From DASYHS01 sp035998295 (GTDB lineage Bacteria; Pseudomonadota; Alphaproteobacteria; Azospirillales; Azospirillaceae): a DNA stretch of 45,661 bases. The stretch is from positions 1 to 45,661 of the forward strand of contig NZ_DASYHS010000011.1 in the NCBI RefSeq assembly GCF_035998295.1. The letters are read 5' to 3'. Positions within the stretch are counted from its first letter, which is position 1. Every line of letters begins with the position of its first letter. Below are positions 1 to 8,107 of this stretch, piece after piece. The notes beneath the pieces are model-generated. The model was not told the origin of the DNA, did no database searches, and was given only the letters and a program-made list of their open reading frames with translations. The position numbers were made by a program, and so were the translations under genes.

Positions 1-52
1 AAAGCGCACGAAGGCGCGACTTCTCGCCAAGGGAGACCGGCGGCAACGACAT
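1..52 (-). CDS. Possible N-terminus of IS transposase (partial)
   Basis: An ATG at 52 on the minus strand opens an uninterrupted frame to the window edge, reading MSLPPVSLGEKSRLRAL. It starts about 87 bases inside the IS end, a normal distance for an ISAs1-type transposase start. The fragment is too short for a family match, so the call rests on position within the element. If correct, transposases at both window edges read on the minus strand, and the two IS copies would be in direct orientation. Confidence 0.35.
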   Translation of the reverse strand, partial: MSLPPVSLGEKSRLRAL

Positions 53-139
53 GGGCTGGATTCTCCGAATCACCGACAGCCCACAGAATCACGACCAGCG
101 CAATTCGTAAACCGCCGTTAACCCGAGTTCGCAGCCCTG
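1..139 (-). mobile_element. End of an ISAs1-family-like insertion sequence (left edge of window)
   Basis: Read on the minus strand from position 139, the sequence begins CAGGGCTGCGAACTCGGGTT, and 20 of its first 24 bases match the IS end at 45454 on the plus strand. The right-hand copy carries a recognisable ISAs1-type transposase C-terminus, so I infer the same family here. The element interrupts the exonuclease gene, whose reading frame continues for 16 residues into the IS and stops at 89-91. The rest of the element lies outside the window. Confidence 0.7.
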
Positions 140-466
140 GCCCCAGGCGGTCCAGGTCTTGTGCCTGGGCGCCCAGTCGGAGACGATCGCGTTGCGCACC
201 TCCGGGAACGGCCGCGCCGACCGTTTCAGCTCCTCGGGCGCGATCCCGGTCAGCCCGGTGCAGAACGGGCTGACGGCCGAGCGGGCGGGCCGCACGAGGT
301 AGCGCCCGGCGCGCGCGATCTCCAGCGTCTCGTTGTCGATCTCGGCGATGCCGATCTCGATGATGTCGGCCTGCTCGCCGGGCGGCGGGCCCGGCGCGTC
401 CCAGCAGGTCAGTTCCAGGTCGACAACCAGCAGCCGGTCCGTCCTGTACGAGTCCCTGTCCTTCAT
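89..466 (-). pseudogene. DEDDh 3'-5' exonuclease, 3' end lost to IS insertion
   Basis: The start MKDRDSYRTDR leads at once into the first exonuclease motif (LLVVDLELTCWD, with the D-x-E pair) followed by IIEIGIAEID, the pattern of ERI1/KapD-like DEDDh exonucleases that trim RNA or DNA from 3' ends. Native sequence stops after HKTWTAWG at position 140. From 139 on, the codons come from the IS end, adding 16 foreign residues before a TGA. About 109 native residues remain, against about 180 or more in the family. The second and third acidic motifs and the catalytic histidine are lost, so the product should be inactive. An upstream ATG at 544 is in frame, but the ATG at 466 sits right before the conserved domain and has a purine-rich GGAGGGAG upstream. 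Confidence 0.8.
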
Positions 467-564
467 GCGCTCCCTCCTCCCTCCCGTCCCGCATGACGCG
501 CGCGCTGGCGGTAACGGTCCGATGGCGATAGCATCCCGGCGCACTGCGAAGGGAGCAAGAGAGC

Positions 565-1773
565 ATGGCCGGCCCGCTGAGTCACATCCGCGTCCTCGAT
601 CTATCCCGCGTCCTCGCGGGACCGTGGGCGGGCCAGCTCCTCGCGGATCTCGGCGCCGATGTCGTCAAGGTCGAGAAGCCGGGCGCCGGGGACGACACTC
701 GAAGCTGGGGGCCGCCCTACCTGAAGGACGAGAACGGGCGCGAGACCGGGGAAGCCGCCTATTTCCTGTCCGCCAACCGCAACAAGCGCTCCCTCACCCT
801 CGATCTCGCCAGTCCTGGGGGGCAGCAGGTCGCCCGGCGCCTCGCCTCGAAGGCGGACGTGGTGCTGGAGAACTACAAGGTCGGCACGCTCGCGCGGTAC
901 GGCCTCGACTACGAGGCGCTGAAGGCGCTCAATCCCGGCCTCGTCTACTGCTCGATCACGGGGTTCGGCCAGACCGGGCCCTACAGCGGCCGGGCCGGCT
1001 ACGACTTCATGATCCAGGGCATGGCGGGGCTGATGAGCGTGACGGGCGAGCCCGACGGCGAGCCCCAGAAGGTCGGCGTCGCCCTGGCCGACATCCTGAC
1101 CGGGATGTATTCCGGGGTGGCCGTGCTGGCCGCGCTCGCGCACCGGGAGCGGACCGGCGAAGGCCAGCACGTCGACATGGCGCTGCTCGACGTCATGGTC
1201 GCGAGCATGGCCAACCAGGCGACCAACTATCTCGCCTCCGGCCGCGTGCCGACGCGGCTCGGCAACGCCCACCCCAACATCGTTCCCTACCAGGTGTTCG
1301 AGACCGCGGACGGCCACATCATCGTCGCGGTCGGCAACGACGGGCAGTTCGCCCGCTTCTGCCAGGTCGCCGGCCGGCCGGACCTCGCCGCCGACCCCCG
1401 CTACGCCCGCAACCGCGACCGGGTCGCCAACCGCGACGACCTCGTCCCGGTGCTCGCCGGGCTGGTCCGCGCCCGCCCCTCCTCCTTCTGGCTGGACCGG
1501 CTGGAGCACGAGGGCGTGCCCTGCGGCCCGATCAACGACCTGGCCCAGGTCTTCGCGGACCCGCAGGTGCTGGCGCGCGGGATGCGGGTCGAGCTGCCGC
1601 ACCCGACCGCCGGCACCGTCCCGCTCGCCGGCAGCCCGATGAAGTTCTCCGCGACCCCCGTGGAATATCGCGGCGCCCCGCCCCTGCTCGGCCAGCACAA
1701 TGCCGAGGTCCTGCGGGACTGGCTCGGGCTGTCCGAGGAAGAGATCGCTACCCTCGCCGGCGGCGTCCTGTAG
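565..1773 (+). CDS. CaiB/BaiF (class III) CoA-transferase
   Basis: A 402-residue cytosolic enzyme expected to move CoA between carboxylic acids by the class III mechanism. The N-terminus (GPLSHIRVLDLSRVLAGPWA, then QLLADLGADVVKVEKPG) is the family signature. The motif GVALADILTGMYS places the likely catalytic aspartate at D176, equivalent to Asp169 of formyl-CoA transferase. The length matches the usual 380-430 residues and the C-terminus (LLGQHNAEVLRDWLGLSEEEI) is complete. The ATG has GAAGGGAG upstream. The gene is divergent from the truncated exonuclease and has no dehydrogenase or CoA ligase beside it, so substrates cannot be named. The sequence resembles members annotated as succinyl-CoA-dependent transferases, but that is only a family-level hint. 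Confidence 0.93.
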   Translation: MAGPLSHIRVLDLSRVLAGPWAGQLLADLGADVVKVEKPGAGDDTRSWGPPYLKDENGRETGEAAYFLSANRNKRSLTLDLASPGGQQVARRLASKADVVLENYKVGTLARYGLDYEALKALNPGLVYCSITGFGQTGPYSGRAGYDFMIQGMAGLMSVTGEPDGEPQKVGVALADILTGMYSGVAVLAALAHRERTGEGQHVDMALLDVMVASMANQATNYLASGRVPTRLGNAHPNIVPYQVFETADGHIIVAVGNDGQFARFCQVAGRPDLAADPRYARNRDRVANRDDLVPVLAGLVRARPSSFWLDRLEHEGVPCGPINDLAQVFADPQVLARGMRVELPHPTAGTVPLAGSPMKFSATPVEYRGAPPLLGQHNAEVLRDWLGLSEEEIATLAGGVL

Positions 1774-1824
1774 CGGTCGCGGCCTGGTGGTGGAGAACGT
1801 CTTGCGCGGTCGCCGTCCCGGGCG

Positions 1825-2415
1825 TCAGTCGGCCGCCGGCGCGTCGATGGTCCGCACCGTCTCCGCCACCTGCTGCACCGAGGCCGGCGCCGCGTCGCGG
1901 CCCGGTTGGCGCGCCGGCTTCACCGCGGGGATCGGGGCCTTCCGGCCGGCGGGATCGGGCAGGATGAACCCGCTGACGGGATAAGGCTTGCCGAACGAGC
2001 CGGTCGGACGGTGCTCCACCCGGACCACGGACCAGTCGTTGCGGGTGGAGACGTCCTTGACCAGCTCGCTGGAGACCCGGCCCTTGCGGCCGCCCGGCGG
2101 CGCCCAGTTGGCATGCTCGATGCGGATCGTCCGCTCGTCGACGACGTCCGCCACCACCGCGACATGCCCGTACGGCATCGCCTTGGTTCGCTGGAACACC
2201 AGGACCGCGCCGCTCCGCGGCCGGTGCGAGGTGCCGTAGCGCCCCTGCGCATGGTCCCACCAGGTCCAGGCGTTGCCGGAGATCTCGAACGCCGTCGCCT
2301 GCTTCACGTACTGGACGCAGTTCAGGGACTTGCCCTGGGCCGCATCGGCAGGTCGGGCCGATAACAGGAGGAACGCGGCGAACGCCACGCTCACGATCTG
2401 GCGAAATCGCATCAT
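1825..2415 (-). CDS. Secreted CHAP-domain amidase/peptidase
   Basis: A 196-residue exported protein. Residues 1-26 form a signal peptide (MMRFRQ, a hydrophobic core, then ADAA). The CHAP domain follows with the catalytic cysteine in LNCVQYVK (C33), the histidine in YGHVAVV (H84) and the polar residue in IEHANW (E100/N103). CHAP enzymes cut peptide bonds or the amide link in peptidoglycan. A proline- and alanine-rich tail after residue 155 has no recognised domain. I start it at the first ATG of the pair at 2415/2412; the frame is open further upstream, but that part has no signal-peptide logic. A promoter with two direct repeats lies just upstream. It is convergent with the CoA-transferase gene, about 50 bases apart. 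Confidence 0.88.
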   Translation of the reverse strand: MMRFRQIVSVAFAAFLLLSARPADAAQGKSLNCVQYVKQATAFEISGNAWTWWDHAQGRYGTSHRPRSGAVLVFQRTKAMPYGHVAVVADVVDERTIRIEHANWAPPGGRKGRVSSELVKDVSTRNDWSVVRVEHRPTGSFGKPYPVSGFILPDPAGRKAPIPAVKPARQPGRDAAPASVQQVAETVRTIDAPAAD

Positions 2416-2448
2416 CAGCCGGTCTCGTCTGGTCGTGTGCTGACTCCG

Positions 2449-2487
2449 ACTATACGGATACCTCTTTAGGGGCCAAGTTACCTCTTT
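2449..2487 (-). promoter_or_regulatory. Candidate promoter with paired direct repeats upstream of CHAP gene
   Basis: On the minus strand, TTGGCC (2476-2471) and TATAGT (2454-2449) are separated by 16 bases, a fair sigma-70-type promoter. A 9-base repeat AAAGAGGTA occurs twice with starts exactly 20 bases apart (2487-2479 and 2467-2459), one copy just upstream of the -35 box and one inside the spacer. Repeats on the same helix face suggest a binding site for a dimeric regulator. The regulator is unknown. Confidence 0.45.
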
Positions 2488-2687
2488 CGGCCGCGGAAAA
2501 TATCTTGTGGATAATCCGTGACATTTCGGCAACGGCGCCACACCGACCGTCCGGGTAGCGGAACGACCTAGGGTTACCGCCAACGCCCGCGCCGCTTTGC
2601 GGCACAGCGCCGCCGTTCCGGCTTATGCTCGGGGCATGGCGGATCTCCCTCTTCGATCCGCTCGAGCCGGTGCAGGAAAGGCCAGGC

Positions 2688-4730
2688 ATGAAGATCAACG
2701 GAAAACGGGTGCTGGTCTGCTCGTGCGAGGCGACGATGCCGCTCGATGCCGGGGCGCTCGCCGGCGCCTGCGGCGCCGATCAGGCGCCCGTGGTCCACAC
2801 GCAGCTCTGCCGCGCGCAGATCGACCGCTTCCGCAGGGCCGCGCGCGAGGGCGATCCGATGGTGGTCGCCTGCACCCAGGAAGCGCCCCTCTTCCTCGAG
2901 ACGCTGGAAGCGATGGAGGAGGAGGACGGCACGCCCGTCCCCACCGTCGCCTTCGCCAATATCCGCGAGCGGGCGGGCTGGTCCGCGCAGGCATCGGACG
3001 CGACGCCCAAGCTCGCGGCCCTGCTCGCCGAGGCGGCGCTGACGCCGGCCGAGATACCCACGGTGTCGATGCGCTCGGAGGGGACCTGTCTCGTCTACGG
3101 GCACGGCGAGGCGGCGCTCGAAGCCGCCCGCCGGCTGCGCGGCCGGCTGGACGTGACCGTCCTGCTCACCGGGCGCGAGGAAACGATCCCTCCCCCGGTC
3201 GCCGACGTCCCGGTGTTCCGCGGCACGGTGGTCCAGGCGAAGGGCCATATCGGCGCGTTCGAGGTCGTGGTCGACGGCTACGCCGCGGCGATGCCGTCCT
3301 CGCGCGCCGCACTCGCCTTCGAGGCGCCGCGCGGCCGGACGTCGTCGCGATGCGACCTGATCCTCGACCTCACCGGGGACGTGCCGCTGTTCCCGGCGCC
3401 CGGCCGTCGCGACGGGTATCTGCGCCCCGACCCGCGGAACCCCGCCGCGGTGCAGGAGGCCCTGTTCGACATCGCCGACCTGGTCGGGGAGTTCGACAAG
3501 CCACGCTACGTCGACTTCACCGCCGCGCTCTGCGCGCATTCCCGCTCGCGGCTGACGGGCTGCACGCGCTGCCTGGACGTCTGCCCGACGGGCGCGATCA
3601 CGAGCGCCGGCGACACCGTCGCCATCGACCCGCATGTCTGCGCCGGCTGCGGCTCCTGCTCCAGCGTCTGCCCGACCGGCGCCGCCGCTTACGCGGTGCC
3701 GCCGGCCTCGACCCTGCTGGAGCGGCTGCGCGTCCTGCTGGGGACCTACCGGCGCGCCGGCGGCTCCGGGGCCGTGCTGCTCGTCCACGACGCACGGCAC
3801 GGCGACGGGCTGGTCGCGATGTCGGCGAGGTTCGGCCGCGGCCTGCCGGCGCGCGTCCTGCCCTTCGCGGTCGAGACGACGACCCAGGTCGGGATCGAGT
3901 TCCTGTCGGCGGCACTCGCGCACGGCGCGGAGCGCGTGGTCCTGCTGGTCGATCCGGCCCATCTGGACGAGACCGTGGGGCTCGAGGCGCAGGCGGCGCT
4001 CGCCGAGGCGCTGGCCGCCGGCCTGGGCTACGGGGAAGGCCGGGTCCGGGTCCTGGCCGAGGCCGATCCCGACGGCCTGGAGGCGCTGCTGCACGGCCTG
4101 CCGGCGCTCGCCCCGACCGTGCCGTCCGATTTCCTCGCGATCGGCACCCGGCGGACCAACACCAGGATGGCGCTCGGCCATCTCCACGCCCACGCGCCGG
4201 CCCCGGCCGACGTGGTGCCGCTGCCGGACGGCGCGCCCTTCGGGCGCATCCTGGTCGACGTCGAGGGCTGCACCTTGTGCCTGTCCTGCGTCGGCGCGTG
4301 TCCGACCGACGCGCTCGGCGACGATCCCGACAAGCCGAAGCTCACCTTCCGCGAGGATGCCTGCATCCAGTGCGGCCTGTGCCGCAATACCTGCCCGGAG
4401 AAGGTGATCGCACTGGAGCCGCGCCTCGCCTTCACGCCCGAGGCGCGGGGCATGGTCACGATCAAGGAGGAGGAGCCCTTCCCCTGCGTGCGCTGCGGCA
4501 AGGCCTTCGGCTCGCGCAGCTCGATCGAGCGGGTCGTGGCCAAGCTCGCGGACAAGCACTGGATGTTCCAGGGATCGGCCGCGATCGATCGCATCCGCAT
4601 GTGCGAGGATTGCCGCGTCGCCTCCCAGTTCGAGGAGGGAGCCGTCCCGCTGGCCACGGCGCCCCGTCCCACGCCACGGACGACCGACGACTACCTGCGC
4701 GAGCGCGCCAAGGTCCCCGATAGCGGGTAG
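2688..4730 (+). CDS. Multi-cluster 4Fe-4S protein (HdrA/formate-dehydrogenase-associated type)
   Basis: A 680-residue cytosolic protein with no membrane segment. The N-terminus carries CSC (C11, C13). Two ferredoxin motifs sit together (CTRCLDVCP from C292, CAGCGSCSSVCP from C318) and two more near the C-terminus (CTLCLSCVGACP from C528, CIQCGLCRNTCP from C559). A zinc-ribbon-like end has paired cysteines at 600/603 and 639/642. Four cysteine sets imply up to four clusters, so an electron-relay role is likely. Similar proteins in alphaproteobacteria lie near formate dehydrogenase accessory genes, from memory; no dehydrogenase is visible here. I chose ATG 2688 over the in-frame 2625 because AGGAAAGG precedes it and conservation starts there. 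The stop codon lies in a short tandem repeat. Confidence 0.8.
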   Translation: MKINGKRVLVCSCEATMPLDAGALAGACGADQAPVVHTQLCRAQIDRFRRAAREGDPMVVACTQEAPLFLETLEAMEEEDGTPVPTVAFANIRERAGWSAQASDATPKLAALLAEAALTPAEIPTVSMRSEGTCLVYGHGEAALEAARRLRGRLDVTVLLTGREETIPPPVADVPVFRGTVVQAKGHIGAFEVVVDGYAAAMPSSRAALAFEAPRGRTSSRCDLILDLTGDVPLFPAPGRRDGYLRPDPRNPAAVQEALFDIADLVGEFDKPRYVDFTAALCAHSRSRLTGCTRCLDVCPTGAITSAGDTVAIDPHVCAGCGSCSSVCPTGAAAYAVPPASTLLERLRVLLGTYRRAGGSGAVLLVHDARHGDGLVAMSARFGRGLPARVLPFAVETTTQVGIEFLSAALAHGAERVVLLVDPAHLDETVGLEAQAALAEALAAGLGYGEGRVRVLAEADPDGLEALLHGLPALAPTVPSDFLAIGTRRTNTRMALGHLHAHAPAPADVVPLPDGAPFGRILVDVEGCTLCLSCVGACPTDALGDDPDKPKLTFREDACIQCGLCRNTCPEKVIALEPRLAFTPEARGMVTIKEEEPFPCVRCGKAFGSRSSIERVVAKLADKHWMFQGSAAIDRIRMCEDCRVASQFEEGAVPLATAPRPTPRTTDDYLRERAKVPDSG

Positions 4731-4764
4731 CGGCGGCGGGCAGCGGCGGCGAGTAGCGGCCGGC
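4726..4764. repeat. Three 13-base tandem repeats spanning a stop codon
   Basis: GGTAGCGGCGGCG, GGCAGCGGCGGCG and AGTAGCGGCCGGC follow one another. The first copy contains the TAG stop (4728-4730) of the ferredoxin-like gene. The stretch fills the gap to the convergent glycosyltransferase gene. Slippage could move the stop codon only if a non-multiple of three were gained, since the stop lies in the first copy. Confidence 0.6.
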
Positions 4765-4766
4765 GT

Positions 4767-5771
4767 TCAGGCGCCGTGGATGGTCCGGTACTCCTCGAAG
4801 CTGCGGCCGAAGGCGAAGGCGATCATCCCGGCTCCCCGCGCGGCGGTGTAGAGCCGGCGCATCGCCCGCCCGGGGCGCCGGGGCGCGGAAAGCACGGCCA
4901 GCGCCGCGAGCGCCGTCCCCGCCGTCAGCCGCACCCCGCCCTGGACCAGCAGCCGCGGCCGGCCGGTGCCGCCGCGTGCCCGGACCAGGGCGTCCGTGTT
5001 GCCGGTCCGGTACCACCGCCGCAGCAGCCAGCCCACGCGCACGCGGCTCGACGGCACGGTCTCGTGGACCAGGGCGGAGCGCGCGTAGACGATGGAATGC
5101 CCGGCCGCCCGCATCTGCGCGAACAGCAGCGTGTCCTCTCCGCCCGTCAGCGCCAGGGCCTCGTCGAAGCGCAGGCCGTCCGCACCCCCGACCAGCGCGG
5201 TCCGGATCAGGGCGTTGGCGCTGCTGCACACGCGCGCGGCCTCGCCGTCCCCGGGCTCCGGGCCGTCGTTGAGCCCACTGCCCAGGCAGGCGTAGAAGCC
5301 TTCCTCGACGGCCCATTCCGGGGCCGGCGCGGCGAAGCGGGGGACTACGGGGCCGATCACCGCCCCGGCACCGGTCGCGCGCTGGACCCGCAGCAGCTCC
5401 GCGATCCAGCCCGGCGTCGGCGTCTCGTCGTCGTCGATGAAGGCGAGGAAGTCCGCGATCTCACGCGCGTGGTCGAGGGCCGCGTTGCGCGCGAAGGAGA
5501 TGCCGCGCCTCGGCTCGTGGATCCAGGTGACCGGCAGCCGGCAGCGGGCACGCGCCTCGGCCACCACCCCGGGCGGCGACCCCTCGGGGTTGTTGTCGAC
5601 GACGGCGACCTCGGCCGCGACCCCGGCGGGCAGCTCGAGGCCGGAAAGCCCCGCCATCAGCGCCAGCAGGCCCTGCGGCCGCCCGCGGGTCGCGATGCAG
5701 ATGCAGACCCGGACCGGGCCTAGGGACGGGCCGGGGGACGGGTCGATGGATGGTTCGGCGGTCGTGTCCAA
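4767..5771 (-). CDS. Family 2 glycosyltransferase
   Basis: A protein of about 334 residues with a GT-A fold signature: VRVCICIATRGRPQ (residues 20-33), EVAVVDNNP (54-62), RRGISFARNAALDHA (88-102) and the nucleotide-sugar/metal motif FIDDDETPTP (D113-D115). The C-terminal third has arginine-rich and hydrophobic stretches that may touch the membrane. It should transfer a sugar to a cell-surface glycan or lipid; donor and acceptor cannot be read from sequence. The start is uncertain. The frame opens with TTG at 5771 after an in-frame TAG, no ATG lies before the catalytic domain, and the first 20 residues (PSIDPSPGPSLGP) are low complexity. It is downstream of the DUF6352-like gene on the same strand with an 89-base gap, and no other glycan genes are nearby. 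Confidence 0.85.
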   Translation of the reverse strand: MDTTAEPSIDPSPGPSLGPVRVCICIATRGRPQGLLALMAGLSGLELPAGVAAEVAVVDNNPEGSPPGVVAEARARCRLPVTWIHEPRRGISFARNAALDHAREIADFLAFIDDDETPTPGWIAELLRVQRATGAGAVIGPVVPRFAAPAPEWAVEEGFYACLGSGLNDGPEPGDGEAARVCSSANALIRTALVGGADGLRFDEALALTGGEDTLLFAQMRAAGHSIVYARSALVHETVPSSRVRVGWLLRRWYRTGNTDALVRARGGTGRPRLLVQGGVRLTAGTALAALAVLSAPRRPGRAMRRLYTAARGAGMIAFAFGRSFEEYRTIHGA

Positions 5772-5860
5772 GGTTCGGAGGTCCGATGTAGCCGGCTACG
5801 GACCGGTCAACCATCGGCATCCCCGAACGTCCCGCCCGAAGCCGGTGACGAATTGCGGAC

Positions 5861-6889
5861 CTATGGGCGTTCGCGGCCGGCGCGGGCCACGGGAAGGTTC
5901 AGCAGCAGGTTCTGGGGCTTGACCCGGAGTTTCCCGTCCGCGGCCATGCACAGCGCCAGGTAGACCGGCTTCCCGGCGACGCGCTCCAGCATGTCCTCGG
6001 GGTCGTCGAACTCCAGGCGGAACAGGCTCAGCAGCCGGCGCATACGCTCCTCCTCCGCCTCGCGACCCTCGTAGAGGTCGTTCAGCAGCGCGCTCGCCTC
6101 CACGTCGAGCCCGACATGCCACGTCCAGCGCTCGTCCCGGATGCGCTGGACCGGGTGGATCTTCACGCCCACGCCCAGGAAATGGCCGACCCACCGTTCC
6201 AGCACCCGCGCCAGCGCGTCGAGCCCGGGGCGGGTGAAGCTGATGTCCAGCACCATGTCGAAGCGGTCGCTGCGCGCCCGGTACTCTCCCGACCGCTCGC
6301 GCGTCAGCACGTCCAGCTCGACCTGGCGCAGCGGGGTCTGCGCGTCCGCGACCAGGCGGCCGAGCGCGCCGAACCCGCCGGTGGTCCGGTACCGCTCCAG
6401 CGTCTCCTCGTCGGCGACCATCACCGTGCCCTCGCCGATCGACACCCTCTGCGGCCGGAACAGCAGCTCGGCCGCGCGGAGCTGGAACGCGTCCTCGACC
6501 CCGTCCAGCAGGCCGCGCAGCACCGCATGGACCATCTGGTCGAGGAACAGCGCCGGCACGGCGACCCGTCCGCCCTCGAACAGCGCGAGATAGCAGGCCT
6601 CCAGCGTCCCATGGGCCACCAGCAGGTCGCGGAAGGCGAGCATCACCTCGTAGTTCTCCCGCGCGTCGGCGTCGGCCAGGGCCGCCAGCTCCGACGGGCC
6701 GACGGGCCGGCGCGGCGCCTGCATCAGGCTCGCGTGCAGCGTCCGCTCGGCCGCGCAGGAATCCTCGACTGGCGCCAGCTCCGGCCGGCGCAGGAACGCG
6801 CGGAGGTAGTCGTCCGTGACCTCCAGCCGCCCGCCCGGCCCGCGGCCGAGCAGGTGGAACCCCGAGCTGCGCCAGAAATCCACCGTCAT
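5861..6889 (-). CDS. Conserved protein of DUF6352 type
   Basis: A 342-residue soluble protein of unknown function. It opens MTVDFWRSSGFHLLGRGPGG and continues into a region with PVEDSCAAERTLHASLM. I believe this is the family called DUF6352, from memory. No catalytic motif is evident; the protein is rich in charged helical segments. Its ATG overlaps the stop of the upstream biotin/lipoate-ligase-like gene in an ATGA arrangement, so the two are translationally coupled and probably act together. The start is supported by GGGAGGGG just upstream; longer in-frame extensions run back into the neighbouring gene. In other alphaproteobacteria I recall this pair near formate-dehydrogenase accessory genes, consistent with the ferredoxin-like gene 1.1 kb away. 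Confidence 0.65.
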   Translation of the reverse strand: MTVDFWRSSGFHLLGRGPGGRLEVTDDYLRAFLRRPELAPVEDSCAAERTLHASLMQAPRRPVGPSELAALADADARENYEVMLAFRDLLVAHGTLEACYLALFEGGRVAVPALFLDQMVHAVLRGLLDGVEDAFQLRAAELLFRPQRVSIGEGTVMVADEETLERYRTTGGFGALGRLVADAQTPLRQVELDVLTRERSGEYRARSDRFDMVLDISFTRPGLDALARVLERWVGHFLGVGVKIHPVQRIRDERWTWHVGLDVEASALLNDLYEGREAEEERMRRLLSLFRLEFDDPEDMLERVAGKPVYLALCMAADGKLRVKPQNLLLNLPVARAGRERP

Positions 6890-7566
6890 GCTCCCCTCCC
6901 CGCCGCCGCCATGCCGTCGGCGAGCGGCACCCGCCTGCCGTCGGCGAGCAGCAGCGCCCCCGTCCCGTCGAGGCCGGACGCGCCGCATGCTGCGGCGTCC
7001 CAGCGCGCGGTCCAATGGGCGCGCACGGCCTCGAAGCCGCCCTCCTGCCAGCGGTCGATCCAGTTCAGCAGGTAGCGTGCATAGGCTTCGAGCAGCTCGC
7101 CCGCCCCGACCGCGCCGAAGCCTTCCTCGCGCAGCGACGTGCGGCCGGGATCGCGGCCCGGCGCGTCGTCCGGGCCGTCTTCCGGTCCCAGCTCGACCGT
7201 CGCCCCGAGCACGAGCCAGGACGGCACGCCCCCCTCCTCCGGCCCGATGCCGACCTCGAACTCCGCCGCGACGCCGCCGTTCAGCTCGATCCGGTTCGGC
7301 CAGCCGAACAGCAGCGGAACGGCCGGCGGTCCGAGCGTGCCGAGCGCCTCGCCGAGCGCCAGCATCGCCGCGAACAGGACCGTCCGGGCGGTCCGCGTCG
7401 GCTCGTCCGGCTCCAGGACCACGGCGCAGCCGAACCGGCCACCGTGCACTCCCCAGGCGAGGGTCGCCGCCCCCTCCTCCCGCGCATGGGCGAGCGCCCA
7501 GGCGAAGGCGTCGCCGCCCCCGAGCGGCACGGCCCGGAAGATCGGAGGAAGGTGCGGTCCGTTCAT
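6886..7566 (-). CDS. Biotin/lipoate-protein ligase-like protein
   Basis: A 226-residue protein starting MNGPHLPPIFRAVPLGGGDA. The segments GAATLAWGVHGGRFGCAVVLEPDEP, PLLFGWPNRIELNGG and YARYLLNWIDRW resemble the shortened biotin/lipoate ligase-like family with a C-terminal DUF4444-type domain. The phrase WPNRIELNG matches the WPND(I/L) region of BirA-type ligases, with R in place of D. The classic biotinyl-AMP loop GRGRxG is not visible, so enzymatic ligase activity is doubtful; acyl or cofactor binding is more cautious. The ATG at 7566 follows GGAGAGGGG. It is the first gene of a coupled pair with the DUF6352-like gene, and divergent from the YccF-like gene 73 bases away. Confidence 0.6.
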   Translation of the reverse strand: MNGPHLPPIFRAVPLGGGDAFAWALAHAREEGAATLAWGVHGGRFGCAVVLEPDEPTRTARTVLFAAMLALGEALGTLGPPAVPLLFGWPNRIELNGGVAAEFEVGIGPEEGGVPSWLVLGATVELGPEDGPDDAPGRDPGRTSLREEGFGAVGAGELLEAYARYLLNWIDRWQEGGFEAVRAHWTARWDAAACGASGLDGTGALLLADGRRVPLADGMAAAGRGA

Positions 7567-7639
7567 GGCGATCCCCTCTCCAGCGCGGCTGTTGCCCGCG
7601 TCACTTGCATGTGGACCGCGCGGGGCCACATTGACGGGC

Positions 7640-8077
7640 ATGAGCCCGATCAACCTGCTCCTCAACGCCCTGTGGCTGCTCTTCGGCGGCATCCTGGCGG
7701 CCCTCGGCTGGCTGCTGGCCGCCGTATTGATGGCGATCACCATAATCGGGCTGCCCTGGGCGCGCGCGGCGGTCAACATCGCCGCCTACAGCTTCCTGCC
7801 CTTCGGCCGGCTCGCCGTGCCGCGCGACGAGCTTCAGGGCCGCGAGGATTTCGGGACCGGGCCGCTCGGCTTCCTCGGCAACCTCGTCTGGCTGGTGCTG
7901 GCGGGCTGGTGGCTGGCGCTCGGCCATCTCGGCTTGGCGGTGTCGCTGGCCCTGACCATCATCGGCATTCCCTTCGCCTGGGCGCATCTGAAGCTCGCTC
8001 TGCTGTCGCTGTGGCCGATCGGCAGGACGATCGTCACGCAGGAAGAATACGAGGCCGGCAGGGCCCGGCTGCGCTGA
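7640..8077 (+). CDS. YccF-domain inner membrane protein
   Basis: A 145-residue membrane protein. It has two repeats of the YccF (DUF307) motif, each a hydrophobic hairpin ending in a glycine/proline turn: ITIIGLPWARAAVNIAAYSFLPFG and LTIIGIPFAWAHLKLALLSLWPIG. About four membrane segments are predicted by eye. The length fits the family (about 140-150). YccF function is not established. It stands alone, divergent from the ligase-like gene and convergent with the kinase gene that ends the phyR operon. Confidence 0.88.
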   Translation: MSPINLLLNALWLLFGGILAALGWLLAAVLMAITIIGLPWARAAVNIAAYSFLPFGRLAVPRDELQGREDFGTGPLGFLGNLVWLVLAGWWLALGHLGLAVSLALTIIGIPFAWAHLKLALLSLWPIGRTIVTQEEYEAGRARLR

Positions 8078-8107
8078 CCGGTTGCGCCGGGCGGGGCCGC
8101 GCCGGCG

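Noticed and set aside
333..1967. A 544-residue plus-strand frame overlapping the CoA-transferase
   Set aside because: Wrong frame of a well-supported enzyme; its translation is arginine/proline-rich and unlike any family.
2574..4559. A 661-residue minus-strand frame opposite the ferredoxin-like gene
   Set aside because: Low-complexity arginine/glycine composition and no motif; the plus strand has all the cysteine-cluster motifs.
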